A DNA stretch of 64,000 nucleotides from Antedon mediterranea. Lineage: Eukaryota; Echinodermata; Crinoidea; Comatulida; Antedonidae. Location of the stretch: NCBI RefSeq assembly GCF_964355755.1, contig NC_092678.1, positions 7,162,922 to 7,226,921 of the forward strand, read 5' to 3'. How positions within the stretch are numbered: position 1 is the stretch's first letter; the number at the start of each line of letters is the position of its first letter. A model generated the notes under the pieces. It worked only from the letters and a program-made list of their open reading frames with translations. It was not told where the DNA came from and ran no database searches. The position numbers and the translations under genes are program-made. This document shows, piece by piece, positions 1 to 12,037 of this stretch.

Positions 1-3000
1 AGAGAGAATATTTTACGAGTTGAAAGGTCGACTTTTCTATTTTACAATAACTAGATACAGTAGATCATTCAATATGTCAACCCATAAAATATTCTCAGTA
101 TCCAACTAATAAACATTTATTATTTTTAGCATACCTAAGTCCATAATAAATATAATATCCATTACATCCATTTAACCTATCAACTCTATTTTTAGTAATT
201 ATTTTGTTTTATTCTCTATTCATTCAAGAACAATTTTTTTTACCAACATACTTGGAGCAACAATCTGTATAAGTCTTCACTTATATTCATACTTGCATGC
301 GCTAACGTGCACTTTAACCTGTCAGATATGTTAACGTTTTTTTGGCTTAGAATCATCTCTGTATGGATAGATTTCTTTAAATCAGATCTTTAAAAAAAGC
401 AAAAAAAAAATAAAAATAAATGTGTATTATTGGAAATATATAGTATACTAAACTGCAACTACTTAAACTTGTACATATTTAGTATTATAAACATTTGGTT
501 GGTTAATTCGTATCACATGACGTTCAGCATTCGTGCTATATGGTACAAATAATGTCATTCTGTGAAGGATGATATATTTCACTCGACTTCGCCTCATGCT
601 TTGATTGTTAGTTGCATTGTTAGGTTTAAGGTCGGATAACTTTGATTTTTCATCACATAAGCCCATTGAACACTTTGGTGGATATGTGCCATTAATATAT
701 TATCTTATTATTTATCATAATCTCCTTATCAAAAAGCGATTCAATTAAGGTCACTCTTTTCAGAATATGTGATAGGCCTACTAAGTTGGATACCGTACAA
801 ATAGTCCAGTCAATCTAATGATATACCCACCACAAATTGCAATAGTAACAAAGCTAGTATTTTTTAATTCTATATAATGTGTAGAGCGACATACTAAAAG
901 TCACCGAAAATCCAAGCATTGGGTCAAGGGGTCAGAGGTCAATAAAGGTCATTTTAAGTCAAAATTAATATGCCCCATTAATTACATATATTTAACCATT
1001 TAAAATACATTATATACAAGTGGGATTTATGTCATCCGAAAGCTTATTAAATTTCCTATTCAGTGATATCAAACTTATAGTCATAACATTTTATTTAGAA
1101 TGTCATTTTTGCGGAAAAACACAACATAATGTGTCAATTTTGGCTAAAAATGTTGTTTTCGCTGTAAACAACAATGGTATACACACAGGGATACCCTGGG
1201 GTGAACATTTCAGTCCAACACGATACACATGACCAGTTCAAGATGCAGATAAGTGACATCTCCGTTCCTGTTGCTTCTGGATGATCTACATTCCATTTTT
1301 TCCAGATGGCATTTGTGTTGCCATGGTTACAGTGTTTATATTGGAATGTATAAGTATTTTAATGATTTTTTAACCAGTAGAAATACAAAGATGTTCAACA
1401 GCAGTTTGACAATGACCTCCATGTTGTATGACGTTCGGACCATCTGGGCTGGATTGTCAACAGACCTGGTGATTGAAAAGGTTTCTATGAAAAGCCTCAA
1501 AGAAAACCAGAGGTTTGACAAGAGATTTAGGAATGAGTACATCCAGACCAAATCTGCGTTGAATGTAATGCCTCGCAATAGTATCAGGGCGTTACTCCAG
1601 CAGCGGCCAACATAAGAACTTTGGCCACACGTCAGGAACACAATAGCAATTGAAAAATCCATTTGGTTACGACTCAGAGACTTCATACCATTGACACGGG
1701 AGTTACTGCAGGTGACTCGGAATATTGGCAATGTGGTATTAAGCATTGAATATTTTGGACGGATGTTAGACCAGAAAGTCTTGCAATGTATTCAAGATCC
1801 TGGCAATAAAGTACATACAGGCAAATATGTGTGCATCGATCCTACAGTTCCAGAGGAGACTCGAGGTGACAACAAGGAAGTTTTTGAACATGAACTTTGT
1901 TATCCACCAGCACTTTTTGAAACAACCAACTTACAATACTTTCAGCTAATAAACCAACATGATGCCATGTGGAAACAATGAATAGTCTAACACATCCAAC
2001 TCACTGAATGATGTCCGATAGGCCTACATTCTAGATGGTAGTGCTCTACTGCACAGCATTCCATGGAATAGTGTAGAGACTTGATGCGATCTGCCATCAT
2101 AGTCTTTGATGATTATGAAAGCGGCTCATCCACCAAAGATGGCACACATGGTAAGGCGGGTCAGGTGGTAGTATCCCTGTACATTTTACCAGTGACATGT
2201 TCCACAAAATAGGATCACTTTCTGTAACAAACGACAATTTATAAATCTTCGTAATTAGTACCGGTACTTGAACAAAATGGCAATGAGTGAATGCAGCTGC
2301 TGATGCAGATGTTATTTCGGATAGTACAAAAAACCATTGAATCAGCAAACCGGAAAACATCTGTCATTATCCGATGACACGGATCTACTAGTGCTCCTCT
2401 GCAGTCAAGCATTTAAAACATCTTGTGATATTCTTTAGACTGGAGCTGAGATGCTGGACTATCAAACTGGTTCAAACAGTACATTTGAGAGACATCTGTG
2501 ATAACCTTCTGTTTGCTCATGCGATACTGGTGACACAACATCCAGAGTTTTCGGAATTGGAAAACAAGTGGCTCTAAAAACAGCTTGTCATTGCACTTAT
2601 TTCTGACATTATGCTGTAGTCTTCAGATGCAAACAAGCTACAAAGGATGACATTGTGGTTGCTAGAGAAAATGGTTTAGTGCGTCTGTACAATGGACTAC
2701 CTGGACAACGTGGAATGCCTTTGACTCCATCCCATCTACAAGTACAACCTCGCATATCGCCAACTTCATAATCGTACCACAACCAAGGTACTTAACATCA
2801 TGTTCAAGTTCAAGATATCTTTTAGCAATGGAGTGGGATTGATATGTGTACCGAGGATTGGGGATAGAAGATCAGATGATGGAAACATGGTTCCTCTACA
2901 CACAGACTTAAAGCCAGAACCTGAGTATCTCCTTGAAGCATTCAGGGGTGGTGAATGCAATGGCATTGCACTGTACTAATACCCGAACAGAAAGTGATAC

Positions 3001-6000
3001 TGATGACATATAAGTTGTGAGTCCTTTTCTCTTTGAAGGATTAAACGATATCATCCCACAATTCAAATGAAAAGGACTGGATTAAAATGATCTTACAAAA
3101 TATACAAAAATCACAATATACAGTACAATATAACAAGAGTCAAAGTTCAAGAATTTAAGAGTCGGATGGCAACTGACAGAATTTCTTTTCCAGTTTGTTC
3201 TACATGCCGGGCATTAAAAGCGACGCCCATGAGGCATGAGCTCGAAATCACTGAACAAGGCATGGTTAACATTTTTTAGAATAGCTCTACTTTTTTCCAG
3301 AGTTTGCATGTCACAGAAGGAAGATAAGCTACGAAGTTGACAACCTATTAATTTAGAACTTAAGTTAACAATTCTTTGTAGTGAGTTTCTCTCTTTGACC
3401 CTAAGACTAAAAAAACAGCATATAAAGGAAAAAAGTTAAAACGTTCTCAATAAAGGAATTATAAAAAACTATGAGAATTACTTTATCGACATTAAAATGG
3501 TTCAGCTTCCTTAACAGATAAAGTCTCTGGTGTCCTTTCTTTACTATTGCCTCTGTATTTAATTCCCAGCTGAGATTGTTCTCAAATATAGTACCTAGGT
3601 ATTTAAAGGAATGGACAATATCGCTGGTTCGTCATTTGTGGAGGATACCAGAGGGCTGCGTCCTTTCTCCTTCCTAAAATCTACAATTATCTCCTTGGTT
3701 TTGGTCACATTGAGTTCCAAGTAGGAGTTTCCACAAAATTGGATAAAACCATCTAATGCGGAACCATGACCGTCCTGTGAATTTTGAAGGAGAGACAGCA
3801 AGATAGTGTCGTCAGCAAATTTGAAAAGATGACTATTGTCCTGTTTGCTCCGACAGTCATCCGTGTATATAATATACAGGAGAGGAGAAAAGACGCAACC
3901 CTGCGAAGATCAAATACTTGTCATTACGTACATTCGTTGATACTAAAATTATCAAAAATCTATCTATAGTAAATCATGAGTTGATTCCAAATTACCAAGA
4001 CTCATTAATTAATCAACAATGAATTAATGAATTTTAATGTTCTTCTAGCTAGCATCATTTTTCCTATTTCATGACGATACAATAGGTACAGGAAAAACAT
4101 TATTTGCACCAAATACTTCCAAAATATAAATTTAATTTATATAAACATAATTTAGTTTTACGCTATATTAAGAAAATTTGAGTTTTTGTAAAAGTTCAAT
4201 GACCTTTTGACCTCTAGTTACGTATAACTGTTGTATTAATTGTTTTTTTAATGTATATTATTAGTAGGATTCATCTTTATCGTTTCAAATTAATTAATTA
4301 AAATTTCAGTATATCACCGGGCAGTTTAGAATTAATGTTCATTGCCTTATTAGTAGGATGTGTATACTCTACACATTGGTACTAAAGCTATTTAGATATG
4401 ATTATAAAACAATGGATTATAGGCATAAACGCTACCCCCTACCCCAAAATTGTTTACATTACATTTGATCAAGAATCAATTTCAATAAGAATAGTACCTG
4501 ATTACTTTTATTCTTCTAGTTAACATCATGTTTCCTATTTTATATATCGATAGGTACAGATAAAACACAATTTTGATTAAATGCATATACAATTATGGCA
4601 CAATATTACAGTTAATCATTTTTTTAAGGAAAAAAATTAGTTTTTGTAAAAGGTCAATAACCTTTTGACCTCTAGTTATATGAATAAATGTTGTATTTTG
4701 TTTTTTTAAATTGCATATTAGAAAGAAATATATATTCTACACATTGATATCAAGATTATTGAGATTGGATTATAAAACCACAAGTTATTGGCATAAATGT
4801 TACCCCCTACCCCAAAATATTTATGGAATAAAATCACTATATAGTTGTTGAGATTACGTAAAAAATAATGTGTTCCAATGCTTCAATTTTCGGTGACATA
4901 ATATGTCATTATAAACTACATTTGGAATGAAAAAATTAATGTTTCGTTACTATTGCAATTTGTGGTGGGTTTACCTCTAAATATCACTAGATTGACTGGA
5001 CTAAAAGTTAGTTTTGATTCCAAAGGATTTTGGTATACGCAAACAATAAACAGGCATTGTTGAGCCCTTTTTAATACCATTGATTGTGCTGTTTAATTAG
5101 TTAATTAGTTAATTAGAACAGTAGGTTAAAATAAAACAAAGAATGACTATTTTATATTCTTTCTTTCGTTGAAAGTCTGATCAGGGAGTTGTAACTCCCT
5201 GGTCTGATGTTCTATCTAAATGAGACGAAACACATTCTACCTTGATCCATCGTTCCGAATTCGGAGTCCGAATCAGGTACGTATTTAAATCGTACTAATT
5301 CGCGGTGAACGATCATGCTTTACAACTGAACCCATTATCCACGATATTTTTCTCAAGGCACCGGAGCGAATCCGGGCGCGATGTGAAAGCAGCTTAAATC
5401 AGTTGTTTACCAAACAGTATAAAACCTTGAGTTTCATTGTTGTAAATCTGAAGGAATTTCTTTTTGTTGTTAAATTATAACCTGATTTAATTGTTTCGGT
5501 TGTATTACCTTAGATCTTGTAAATTGGATATATTTTGTTTCCACGGTGTCATAAACAGACCTGCCACGTCGAGTGTACTCTCACTGTTGGTCGACATATT
5601 TGCAATATACTTAAATTTATGATTTCGAATCGTTATTTTTCTTGGTGAATTCTCCACCATTGTTTTATTTACGTTTTCTGGTTTTCTGTTCTTTGTGAAT
5701 TTTTTTTCCAATTCATTGTAAACCTTGGTAAGAGAATACAGTTTTTGCTGCACACTTTTTTCGTTAAGATTGTTCATTGACGGCTGAATTTTCCACCTAG
5801 ACAATATATTGATAAAAGAAATATGTCAATGTAAAGTTGTTCACGAACGTTCCTACCGTTATTATGATATCATCTTCAACAAATAAATTTCGTTTCGTTT
5901 TCAACCCTTCCCAATTTTATAATTTATTCAATTCAAAATGTTACTATCACACTTACCCTACTATAGATCATCCAGTCTCAACTTTCATATCTTTCATTTT

Positions 6001-6176
6001 CAATCGCTTTAATTTTCACCAATTTTTCGAAAATTATTATTTAGAAAAATCATCTCATTATCAGCATCATCATCATCATCATCATCATCATCAACATCGT
6101 CGTCGTCTTCGTCGTCGTCGTCATCGTAATCATCATCATCGTCGTCATTATCATAATCATCAACATCAAAGTCGTT

Positions 6177-6207
<31 letters not shown>

Positions 6208-6411
6208 TCATCATCATCATCATAATCATCATCATCATATTCATCATCGTCATCATCATCATCATCATCATCATTATTATCATCATCATCTTCATATCCC
6301 TGATTTGGTCATCATTGTGTGTTTTTTTTGTGGTTTTTTTTCTTACCATATGTATGTTGTAATCGTGACAGAGAGTGCAACCGTGAACCAAAGTACTCGA
6401 ACTGACTTCAT
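1..6411 (-). CDS. ST8SIA-like: Gene A: alpha-2,8-sialyltransferase paralogue, exons 1-3 only (runs off the left edge)
   Basis: Third tandem paralogue. Three coding exons are visible, 6347-6411, 5509-5796 and 252-387, with intron phases 2 and 2 and exon 3 ending in phase 0 as in gene B. The anchor exon encodes MKSVRVLWFTVALSVTITTY. The stem exon ends in the same conserved block as B and C (MSTNSESTLDVA through TPWKQNISNLQDLR). Exon 3 opens SDLKKSIHTEM and ends SEDLYRLLLQ. Exons for motifs L, S, III and VS would lie left of position 1, so I cannot say whether the catalytic part is intact. Assignment rests on paralogy with B and C. Several sequons (NKT, NIS, NMS) are present. If the transcript begins upstream, a two-codon ORF (ATG ACT TAA) sits just before the start codon. 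Confidence 0.88.
252..387 (-). CDS. Gene A exon 3: stem / pre-motif L
   Basis: Acceptor AAAG, donor CAA|GTATGT, 136 bp, collinear with gene B exon 3 (QKNVNIS block shared). The acceptor lacks a good pyrimidine tract but follows a T-rich stretch. Confidence 0.88.
1250..2990 (+). pseudogene. Decayed ORF of a multicopy invertebrate protein family
   Basis: Fragments in different plus frames read in a consistent order: STDLVIEKVSMKSLKENQ (about 1460), HELCYPPALFETTNLQ (about 1890), SGSSTKDGTHGK (about 2120), ARENGLVRLYNGLPGQRG (about 2660) and NMVPLHTDLKPEPEYLLEAF (about 2883). They are broken by stops and frameshifts. The order and wording resemble an uncharacterised repeat-borne family common in invertebrate genomes that includes a predicted nuclease-like region; this is from memory. 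No function is claimed. It is certainly non-functional here. Confidence 0.5.
3140..3910 (-). mobile_element. Non-LTR retrotransposon (LINE) reverse transcriptase fragment
   Basis: Minus-strand translation gives QGCVFSPLLYIIYTDDCRSK, then FKFADDTILLSLL with the catalytic FADD at 3808-3819, then LELNVTKTKEIIVDFRKEKG. Interrupted downstream pieces continue to about 3140 (NSVSCHPTLKFLNF). This is the C-terminal half of a CR1/L2-like reverse transcriptase, truncated at its 5' end and decayed. Confidence 0.8.
5182..5201. mobile_element. 20-bp palindromic transposon remnant with 7-bp target duplication
   Basis: CAGGGAGTTGTAACTCCCTG is flanked on both sides by GTCTGAT (5175-5181 and 5202-5208). The same termini occur at 11844-11882 and 29719-29914, so this looks like a copy reduced to its two fused ends. 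Confidence 0.7.
5509..5796 (-). CDS. Gene A exon 2: stem region
   Basis: Acceptor TCTAG, donor AG|GTAATA, 288 bp, the longest of the three stem exons. It begins WKIQPSMNNLNEK, similar to the [11 protein letters not shown] start in gene C. Confidence 0.92.
6056..6292. repeat. CAT/CGT trinucleotide microsatellite in gene A intron 1
   Basis: An imperfect run of TCA and TCG triplets. It creates open frames of poly-His/Arg on the plus strand and Met/Thr on the minus strand that are not genes. It lies between coding exons 1 and 2 of gene A. Confidence 0.95.
6347..6411 (-). CDS. Gene A exon 1: start codon and signal anchor
   Basis: ATG at 6409-6411; 65 bp ending TG|GTAAGA, exactly as gene B exon 1. 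Lys2 and Arg5 precede a hydrophobic run, the expected charge layout for a type II anchor. Confidence 0.82.
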
Positions 6412-7970
6412 TGTGTTTAAGTCATTGATAGGTACTGTAGCCTAATAATGGAAAATTATCATTAATTACAGATAACATTGTAACAATACTTATTTAATAA
6501 GTTATATCTAACGACGAGTAATGCATTATTTGTTTTATAACACACCTCTGTAAACTTTTGCTTATTTGGTCCGCTACTTCCTTTCCATCTGACCATTAAA
6601 AAGCAAACATGCCTATTTTATCATTATTTGAATATTATTTTATTTAGAGGTTAGATTGATTTGTTTTTAATATTCCATGCACCGCTTAGCTCTCAATTCG
6701 TTCCTTTTTTACATTTGTTAATTGTTAAAAAACGCTCATATTAGCGGAGTTTTTTTTTTGTAGCGTAAGCACGTCGCAATAAAACGTTATACAATACTAC
6801 AATAGCCGCACCTGACGTATTCCATGGTGGAAATAATACGTTTTAGCGTAAAATCGTTCGCAAATTAATATCCTATAAATACAGTTTGATTAAAAGAAAG
6901 AAGAAAGAAAGAGAGTTTCTTGCTCAACTAAAACATCGTTATGTGATAATTCTGCAGCTGCAGCTGTCACACAGATTTTGACCAACCGATTTATCGAAAA
7001 TCCTATATAACACTAAACCACCTGATCATAAACAACAATTAACTGGAGAATATAGAGGCCCGTTGCGTTAGGAACGCCAGAAAATATCGTACATAGCCAT
7101 GATACGTGAGTTTGGCTCTCTATCGAAAGAACCTTCCGTAAGCGGCCACTTTTTCTGGTCCACGGGGTGGCCGCTTACGTGAGTGAGGTTCAACTGTATT
7201 GACAGTACCTTTTTTATCTTTGTCACTAGTTTGTATAGACAATGTACTTGACACAATAAACCTAGACCCGGATCTAGACAGCTGTGGAATTGGATGTTTG
7301 AAAAGTAATTAGTTATCTAAACAAGGCCGTATACATGGCTGCAGTCGCGTGCTTAAATTTTAGTTAGTGTTTACCGACCAACCGACAGATCGACCAACTA
7401 ACCGACATAGTGAACTGGGCATGAAAATGGGCACGTAGCAGTTTGAATACTGTGCAAACAATATCAGATTTAAAATGGATCAAGTCAACATGGTTAACGA
7501 TTTTTTACAAATATTTGTGTGTTTAGTCAAGTGAAAGAATATCATTTTTTTGTTGGAAAACATGTATTAACATGAAAAGTAAATAATTGTTTCGTTATTC
7601 TAGCTAGACTGTATAGATATATACAATTAATTCAATAATAACAAAGCATACCTTTGTGTAACAATGTAAGTCTTTCTGTGGTGTTTAAACCACCCTTTCG
7701 AATCAATAATATAAGTTAAGCATTATATCTGAGTTTATAACGATCACGCTTGTCCGGCTGACTTCGTCATAAATTATAGTAAATGAATTCTGCAATGCTT
7801 CGTTTTAATATTTTGTTGCAGAGTTCAAATTATTATCAATCTTTTTTCGGTTAAAGTTTCCCTTGTAATGGACCATGATAAGACTTTAATATTGTTGGTG
7901 TCCCGCTTTTCAAATAAATGCCCATATTTCAGCATAAGAATGTTCCGCTTTTGGACGACCAATGGTCATT
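6412..7970. other. Upstream of gene A: no gene seen
   Basis: AT-rich sequence that should contain the gene A promoter, though I see no convincing core promoter. A dispersed repeat at about 7325-7430 (GTCGCGTGC... with the phrase ACCGACATAGTGA) recurs at 48290-48400. Confidence 0.5.
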
Positions 7971-7971
7971 A

Positions 7972-8137
7972 ATGCTTGATTCCCACTAGAGACGCAACAC
8001 AATGACGTAACGCAACGTAAGTGAGTGAGTTGACCAATCACAAGCGATGGATAATTCGAACTGTCACTTGTCATTGATCAACACGCTTGCGTTGCGTTTA
8101 CGTCCTTGCGTTACGTCCTTGTGGGAACCAAGCTTTA
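7972..8137. mobile_element. MITE of the GGTTCCCACTAG family
   Basis: Near-palindromic element with ends resembling AGCTTGGTTCCCACTAG. The interior carries CAATCACAAGCGATGG and repeated ACGCAACG/CGTTGCGT blocks. It is related to the copies at 12038-12206, 58397-58575 and 60193-60371. Confidence 0.75.
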
Positions 8138-8689
8138 CTGAGGGTGAAAAGTTAGAGGTGTAGTATATAAAGAACTAAGTGTAATATAACAGTTTAATGA
8201 TATGTTCCCATAATATGCTATTCTACAAACCCATCCTTTAAAATGTTATGAAAATTGGAAAATAACTGATTTGAGTAATAATACTGCTAACCAATAAACA
8301 TAAAAAGAAATTCAACATAGTTAAAACAGGCGTCACTGCGTTTTTTGAATAAAAACGGCAGGCCTACTCAGTTTTGGTCTATTAAGCATTTCTGTTTCCA
8401 ACTATTCATAGAATAGATCAGAGTGTGAATAGAAGTGAACCCATGACCCTGAAGTTCTACTTTCGTATATAGATTACTAAAATCTTCTGTTCAAAATAGG
8501 GGTATTATTATACGATGTTTAAATGTTGTAATGTAATCGTTATGCTTAAATAGCCTTTATGTTTAATCCATATCCAACCTCGTTTCGAATATAGTGTATA
8601 CCTAAGTTCTTTATTAATATATGTAGGATTGACTACACGGGGCCCATGGCTGTAAGTCCCATTCGATGTATGAGTCAATCCCTTGCCTA

Positions 8690-8850
8690 AAGCTCTGTCT
8701 ACACTATCAAACTAGTTTGAGAAAAAAAATGTGATGTGCCCAAATATGGTAGTGATATGTTTAAGTATGGTAGTGATATGATGTCATCATGTCCATATAT
8801 GGGTACATGACATTTTTTGTAAAACTAGTTTGATAGTGTAGACAGAGCTT
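8690..8850. mobile_element. TA-flanked MITE, CTCTGTCTACACTATC family
   Basis: Long terminal inverted repeats start AAGCTCTGTCTACACTATCA, with a TA dinucleotide at each side (8688-8689, 8851-8852), as for Tc1/mariner-like elements. The core has GTGATGTGCCCAAATATGG. Further copies or parts: 17016-17122, 17851-17974, 21580-21722, 22629-22771, 51037-51165. Confidence 0.8.
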
Positions 8851-8936
8851 TAGGATGGAATCGGTATGGTACATATGGGCTCGAACTCATGCCTATTACA
8901 TGCTAGTCGATCCGATATTATCATCATTACAACACC

Positions 8937-9048
8937 GATATAACAGCACCCGACGCGATCCCAGACGGTCTCCCATCCGGAAGCTGAACTTCCGTGATCT
9001 GACGAGAACTGGGTGTTCCCGACGCAGCATGGCCGTAATTGTTTACAA
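8937..9048 (-). pseudogene. 5S rRNA-derived sequence (pseudogene or 5S-type SINE head)
   Basis: On the minus strand it reads as a 5S rRNA with an internal deletion: GTTCTCGTCAGATCACGGAA (box C-like promoter region), GGATGGGAGACCGTCTGGGA and the 3' end GGGTGCTGT. The middle stretch around GCAACGTCGGGC is missing, so it is not a functional 5S gene. Confidence 0.7.
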
Positions 9049-9883
9049 ATAAATCATTCTACTCGTCTAACCAATCGGAATATTAAGGCTACTTACGTTT
9101 TAACTGGATGTTATCCCGAATTATTACCGTGTATTGCCAACATTATAGTCTCACCAATTATATTATTAATATATTATTGTTACACTTCACTATTGGTGTA
9201 TTAGACCTATTTTTAAATGCACTAACATTTTGAACAGACTATATTTTTCCTTAATTCAAAGGGGGCGCACTCACAGTTTCACTCCATTTTTCTTTTTTTT
9301 TGTGTCAAAGCACGCGCTGCAACCAAACAACATTTTAAGTTTATTTCAATAACGTCATCATTCCAAAAAATTAGAACATGATGTGGGTCCCGTAATTTCA
9401 CCTATGCTACACTGTTTATTATGGATATACAGTATACTGTACTATTATATATGACCCATAATAGGTACAACTCAGCACTAGAAGCGTATAATTATGCATC
9501 ATGTCATCGGATGGCGTACATCAACTTTTTACGATCGTATGTTAACATACATGCATGTTTAAACAAATTTAATTTCATTAAAATTATAAAAATGTTTACC
9601 TATAATTCGTCAAAGGGACGAATTAAATTCTAGTTTTATTTATATATGTAATTAATGTAAAGTAACATAAATTAAAATTATAATTTTTATAAATACAGCA
9701 CTGTATATCATAATTTGTTTCTGACAACACTGCTTGTAGATTTGTAAATTGTAAAAAAGGAAAGGGCAACTAACAAAGGACAAAAGATTGGTAAGAATTG
9801 AGTGAATGTTTTAAACGAGTTTTAAAGGATAGACTTAAAAATATAAAATATCAATAGAAGGTTTATTATTAACTAAATTATTG

Positions 9884-11160
9884 TATGAGAGGGATGAAAC
9901 CATCCTTGGTACAGTTAACTCTATTAAAATATGGGAGGGGTGAAACCATCCTTGGTACAGTTAACTCTATTAAAATATGGGAGGGGTGAAACCATCCTTG
10001 GTACAGTTAACTCTATTAAAATATGGGAGGGTGAAACCATCCTTGGTACAGTTAACTCTATTAAAATATGGGAGGGGTGAACCCATCCTTGGTACAGTTA
10101 ACTCTATTAAAATATGGGAGGGGTGAAACCATCCTTGGTAAAATTAACTCTATCAAAATATGGGAGGGGTGAAACCATCCTTGGTACAGTTAACTCTATT
10201 AAAATATGGGAGGGTGAAACCATCCTTGGTACAGTTAACTCTATTAAAATATGGGAGGGGTGAAACCATCCTTGGTACAGTTAACTCTTTTAAAATATGG
10301 GAGGGGTGAAACCATCCTTGGTACAGTTAACTCTATTAAAATATGGGAGGGTGAAACCATCCTTGGTACAGTTAACTCTATTAAAATATGGGAGGGGTGA
10401 AACCATCCTTGGTACAGTTAACTCTATTAAAATATGGGAGGGGTGAAACCATCCTTGGTAAAATTAACTCTATCAAAATATGGGAGGGGTGAAACCATCC
10501 TTGGTACAGTTAACTCTATTAAAATATGGGAGGGTGAAACCATCCTTGGTACAGTTAACTCTATTAAAATATGGGAGGGGTGAAACCATCCTTGGTACAG
10601 TTAACTCTATTAAAATATGGGAGGGGTGAAACCATCCTTGGTAAAATTAACTCTATCAAAATATGGGAGGGGTGAAACCATCCTTGGTACAGTTAACTCT
10701 ATTAAAATATGGGAGGGTGAAACCATCCTTGGTACAGTTAACTCTATTAAAATATGGGAGGGGTGAAACCATCCTTGGTACAGTTAACTCTATTAAAATA
10801 TGGGAGGGGTGAAACCATCCTTGGTACAGTTAACTCTATTAAAATATGGGAGGGTGAAACCATCCTTGGTACAGTTAACTCTATTAAAATATGGGAGGGG
10901 TGAAACCATCCTTGGTACAGTTAACTCTATTAAAATATGGGAGGGGTGAAACCATCCTTGGTACAGTTAACTCTATTAAAATATGGGAGAGGTGAAACCA
11001 TCCTTGGTACAGTTAACTCTATTAAAATATGAGAGGGGTGAAACCATCCTTGGTACAGTTAACTCTATTAAAATATGGGAGGCGTGAAACCATCCTTGGT
11101 ACAGTTAACTCTATTAAAATATGGGAGGAGTGAAACCATCCTTTGTACAGTTAACTCTAA
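9884..11160. repeat. 46-bp minisatellite, about 27 copies
   Basis: Unit contains GGTACAGTTAACTCTATTAA and ATATGGGAGGGGTGAAACCA. Some units are 45 bp (GGAGGGTG for GGAGGGGTG). A rarer variant, GGTAAAATTAACTCTATC, occurs near 10137, 10457 and 10640, marking a higher-order pattern. No spacers, so this is not a CRISPR array. Confidence 0.97.
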
Positions 11161-12036
11161 AAGGAACAATTTATAAATTATCATTATAAAAACAATGGTG
11201 ATTTACTTTTTGACAATAAAAAAAGAAAGAAAAACACCCTTAAAGAACGGTAACTAATAGGCTAGATTAATATAAGTATCTTGAATTGACATCTAAAAAC
11301 CTAAAAAAAACAACATATTGACAATCAATTATTTTATTTATTTATTTTATTTATTTCACATTTATTAGTCATCAATTACGTCATAATTGCAATACAACTG
11401 ATAACAAGGATCCTGCATAAAAAAGCTGTAGCTTCGTTTTTTTGTAGGACCCTTTTACATAAGAACAATATAAATAGATAAAACAAAGTTCATTCGGCTA
11501 CACAGAAGGCCCGATGGAAAGAGTATTAGGCCTAACGAATTGTAAGTCAGGTCAATTCCCATAATGCATAAGGTAGCGGATTATGAGAAACGAATAATTC
11601 ATATTTTCTGCATCGCTTACTACCTACTGAACGTATAGGTATCCGGACCGCATTTTTGTTCTCCTATCAAGTTAAGACAGAAATTAATATAATGATTATT
11701 TCATGAGTGAGAATAATTATGTAATCAATTTAGACATTATAGGGGGCGCTCTATATAGATTTAGATCAAATGATCTCGTGTCTGCCGCCAGGCTAAATAT
11801 TTTGCACTGCTATTTTTTCGTGCCGCGGCTATTGCAGTTATATCAGGGAGTTGTACAATAATTGTTATTTTACAACTCCCTGGTATTTTTAATAGGACGG
11901 AAGCATTAGGAAACTATCATGCGGAAGCTTATAGTTTACTAAGACTGAAAAATGGGAATTTGTAAATCGGACTGGGTATACGCAAACCCCAAAACACGTC
12001 TGGGAGAACAGATTATATGAGATGACCTGTTCAATA
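11161..12036. other. Intergenic AT-rich stretch
   Basis: No gene seen. It contains a short copy (11844-11882) of the CAGGGAGTTGT-ended element also found at 5182 and 29719. Confidence 0.5.
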
Positions 12037-12037
12037 A

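Larger units (their letters stand above)
802..5000. mobile_element. 4.2 kb inverted-repeat-bounded element in gene A intron 2
   Basis: The left arm (about 802-925) and right arm (about 4875-5000) are inverted copies. Both carry TAGTCCAGTCAATCTA, CCACCACAAATTGCAATAG and GTCACCGAAAAT in order; the left arm lacks eight bases found in the right. A 450-bp unit is also tandemly repeated inside (about 4040-4450 and 4500-4830). The interior holds a decayed plus-strand ORF and a minus-strand LINE piece. Class not assigned; I saw no clear target duplication. Confidence 0.6.

Noticed and set aside
1253-1981. Plus-strand frames of 120 and 96 codons as a live gene
   Set aside because: The homologous segments switch frame and meet stops, and continue in broken form to about 2990; treated as one decayed ORF.
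5837-6445. 202-codon plus-strand frame rich in His and Arg, and its Met/Thr-rich minus counterpart
   Set aside because: It is the translation of a CAT/CGT microsatellite lying in gene A intron 1 and overlapping exon 1 on the other strand; no flanking coding signal.
9884-11160. Possible CRISPR-like direct repeats
   Set aside because: Units abut with no unique spacers and the genome is eukaryotic; this is a minisatellite.
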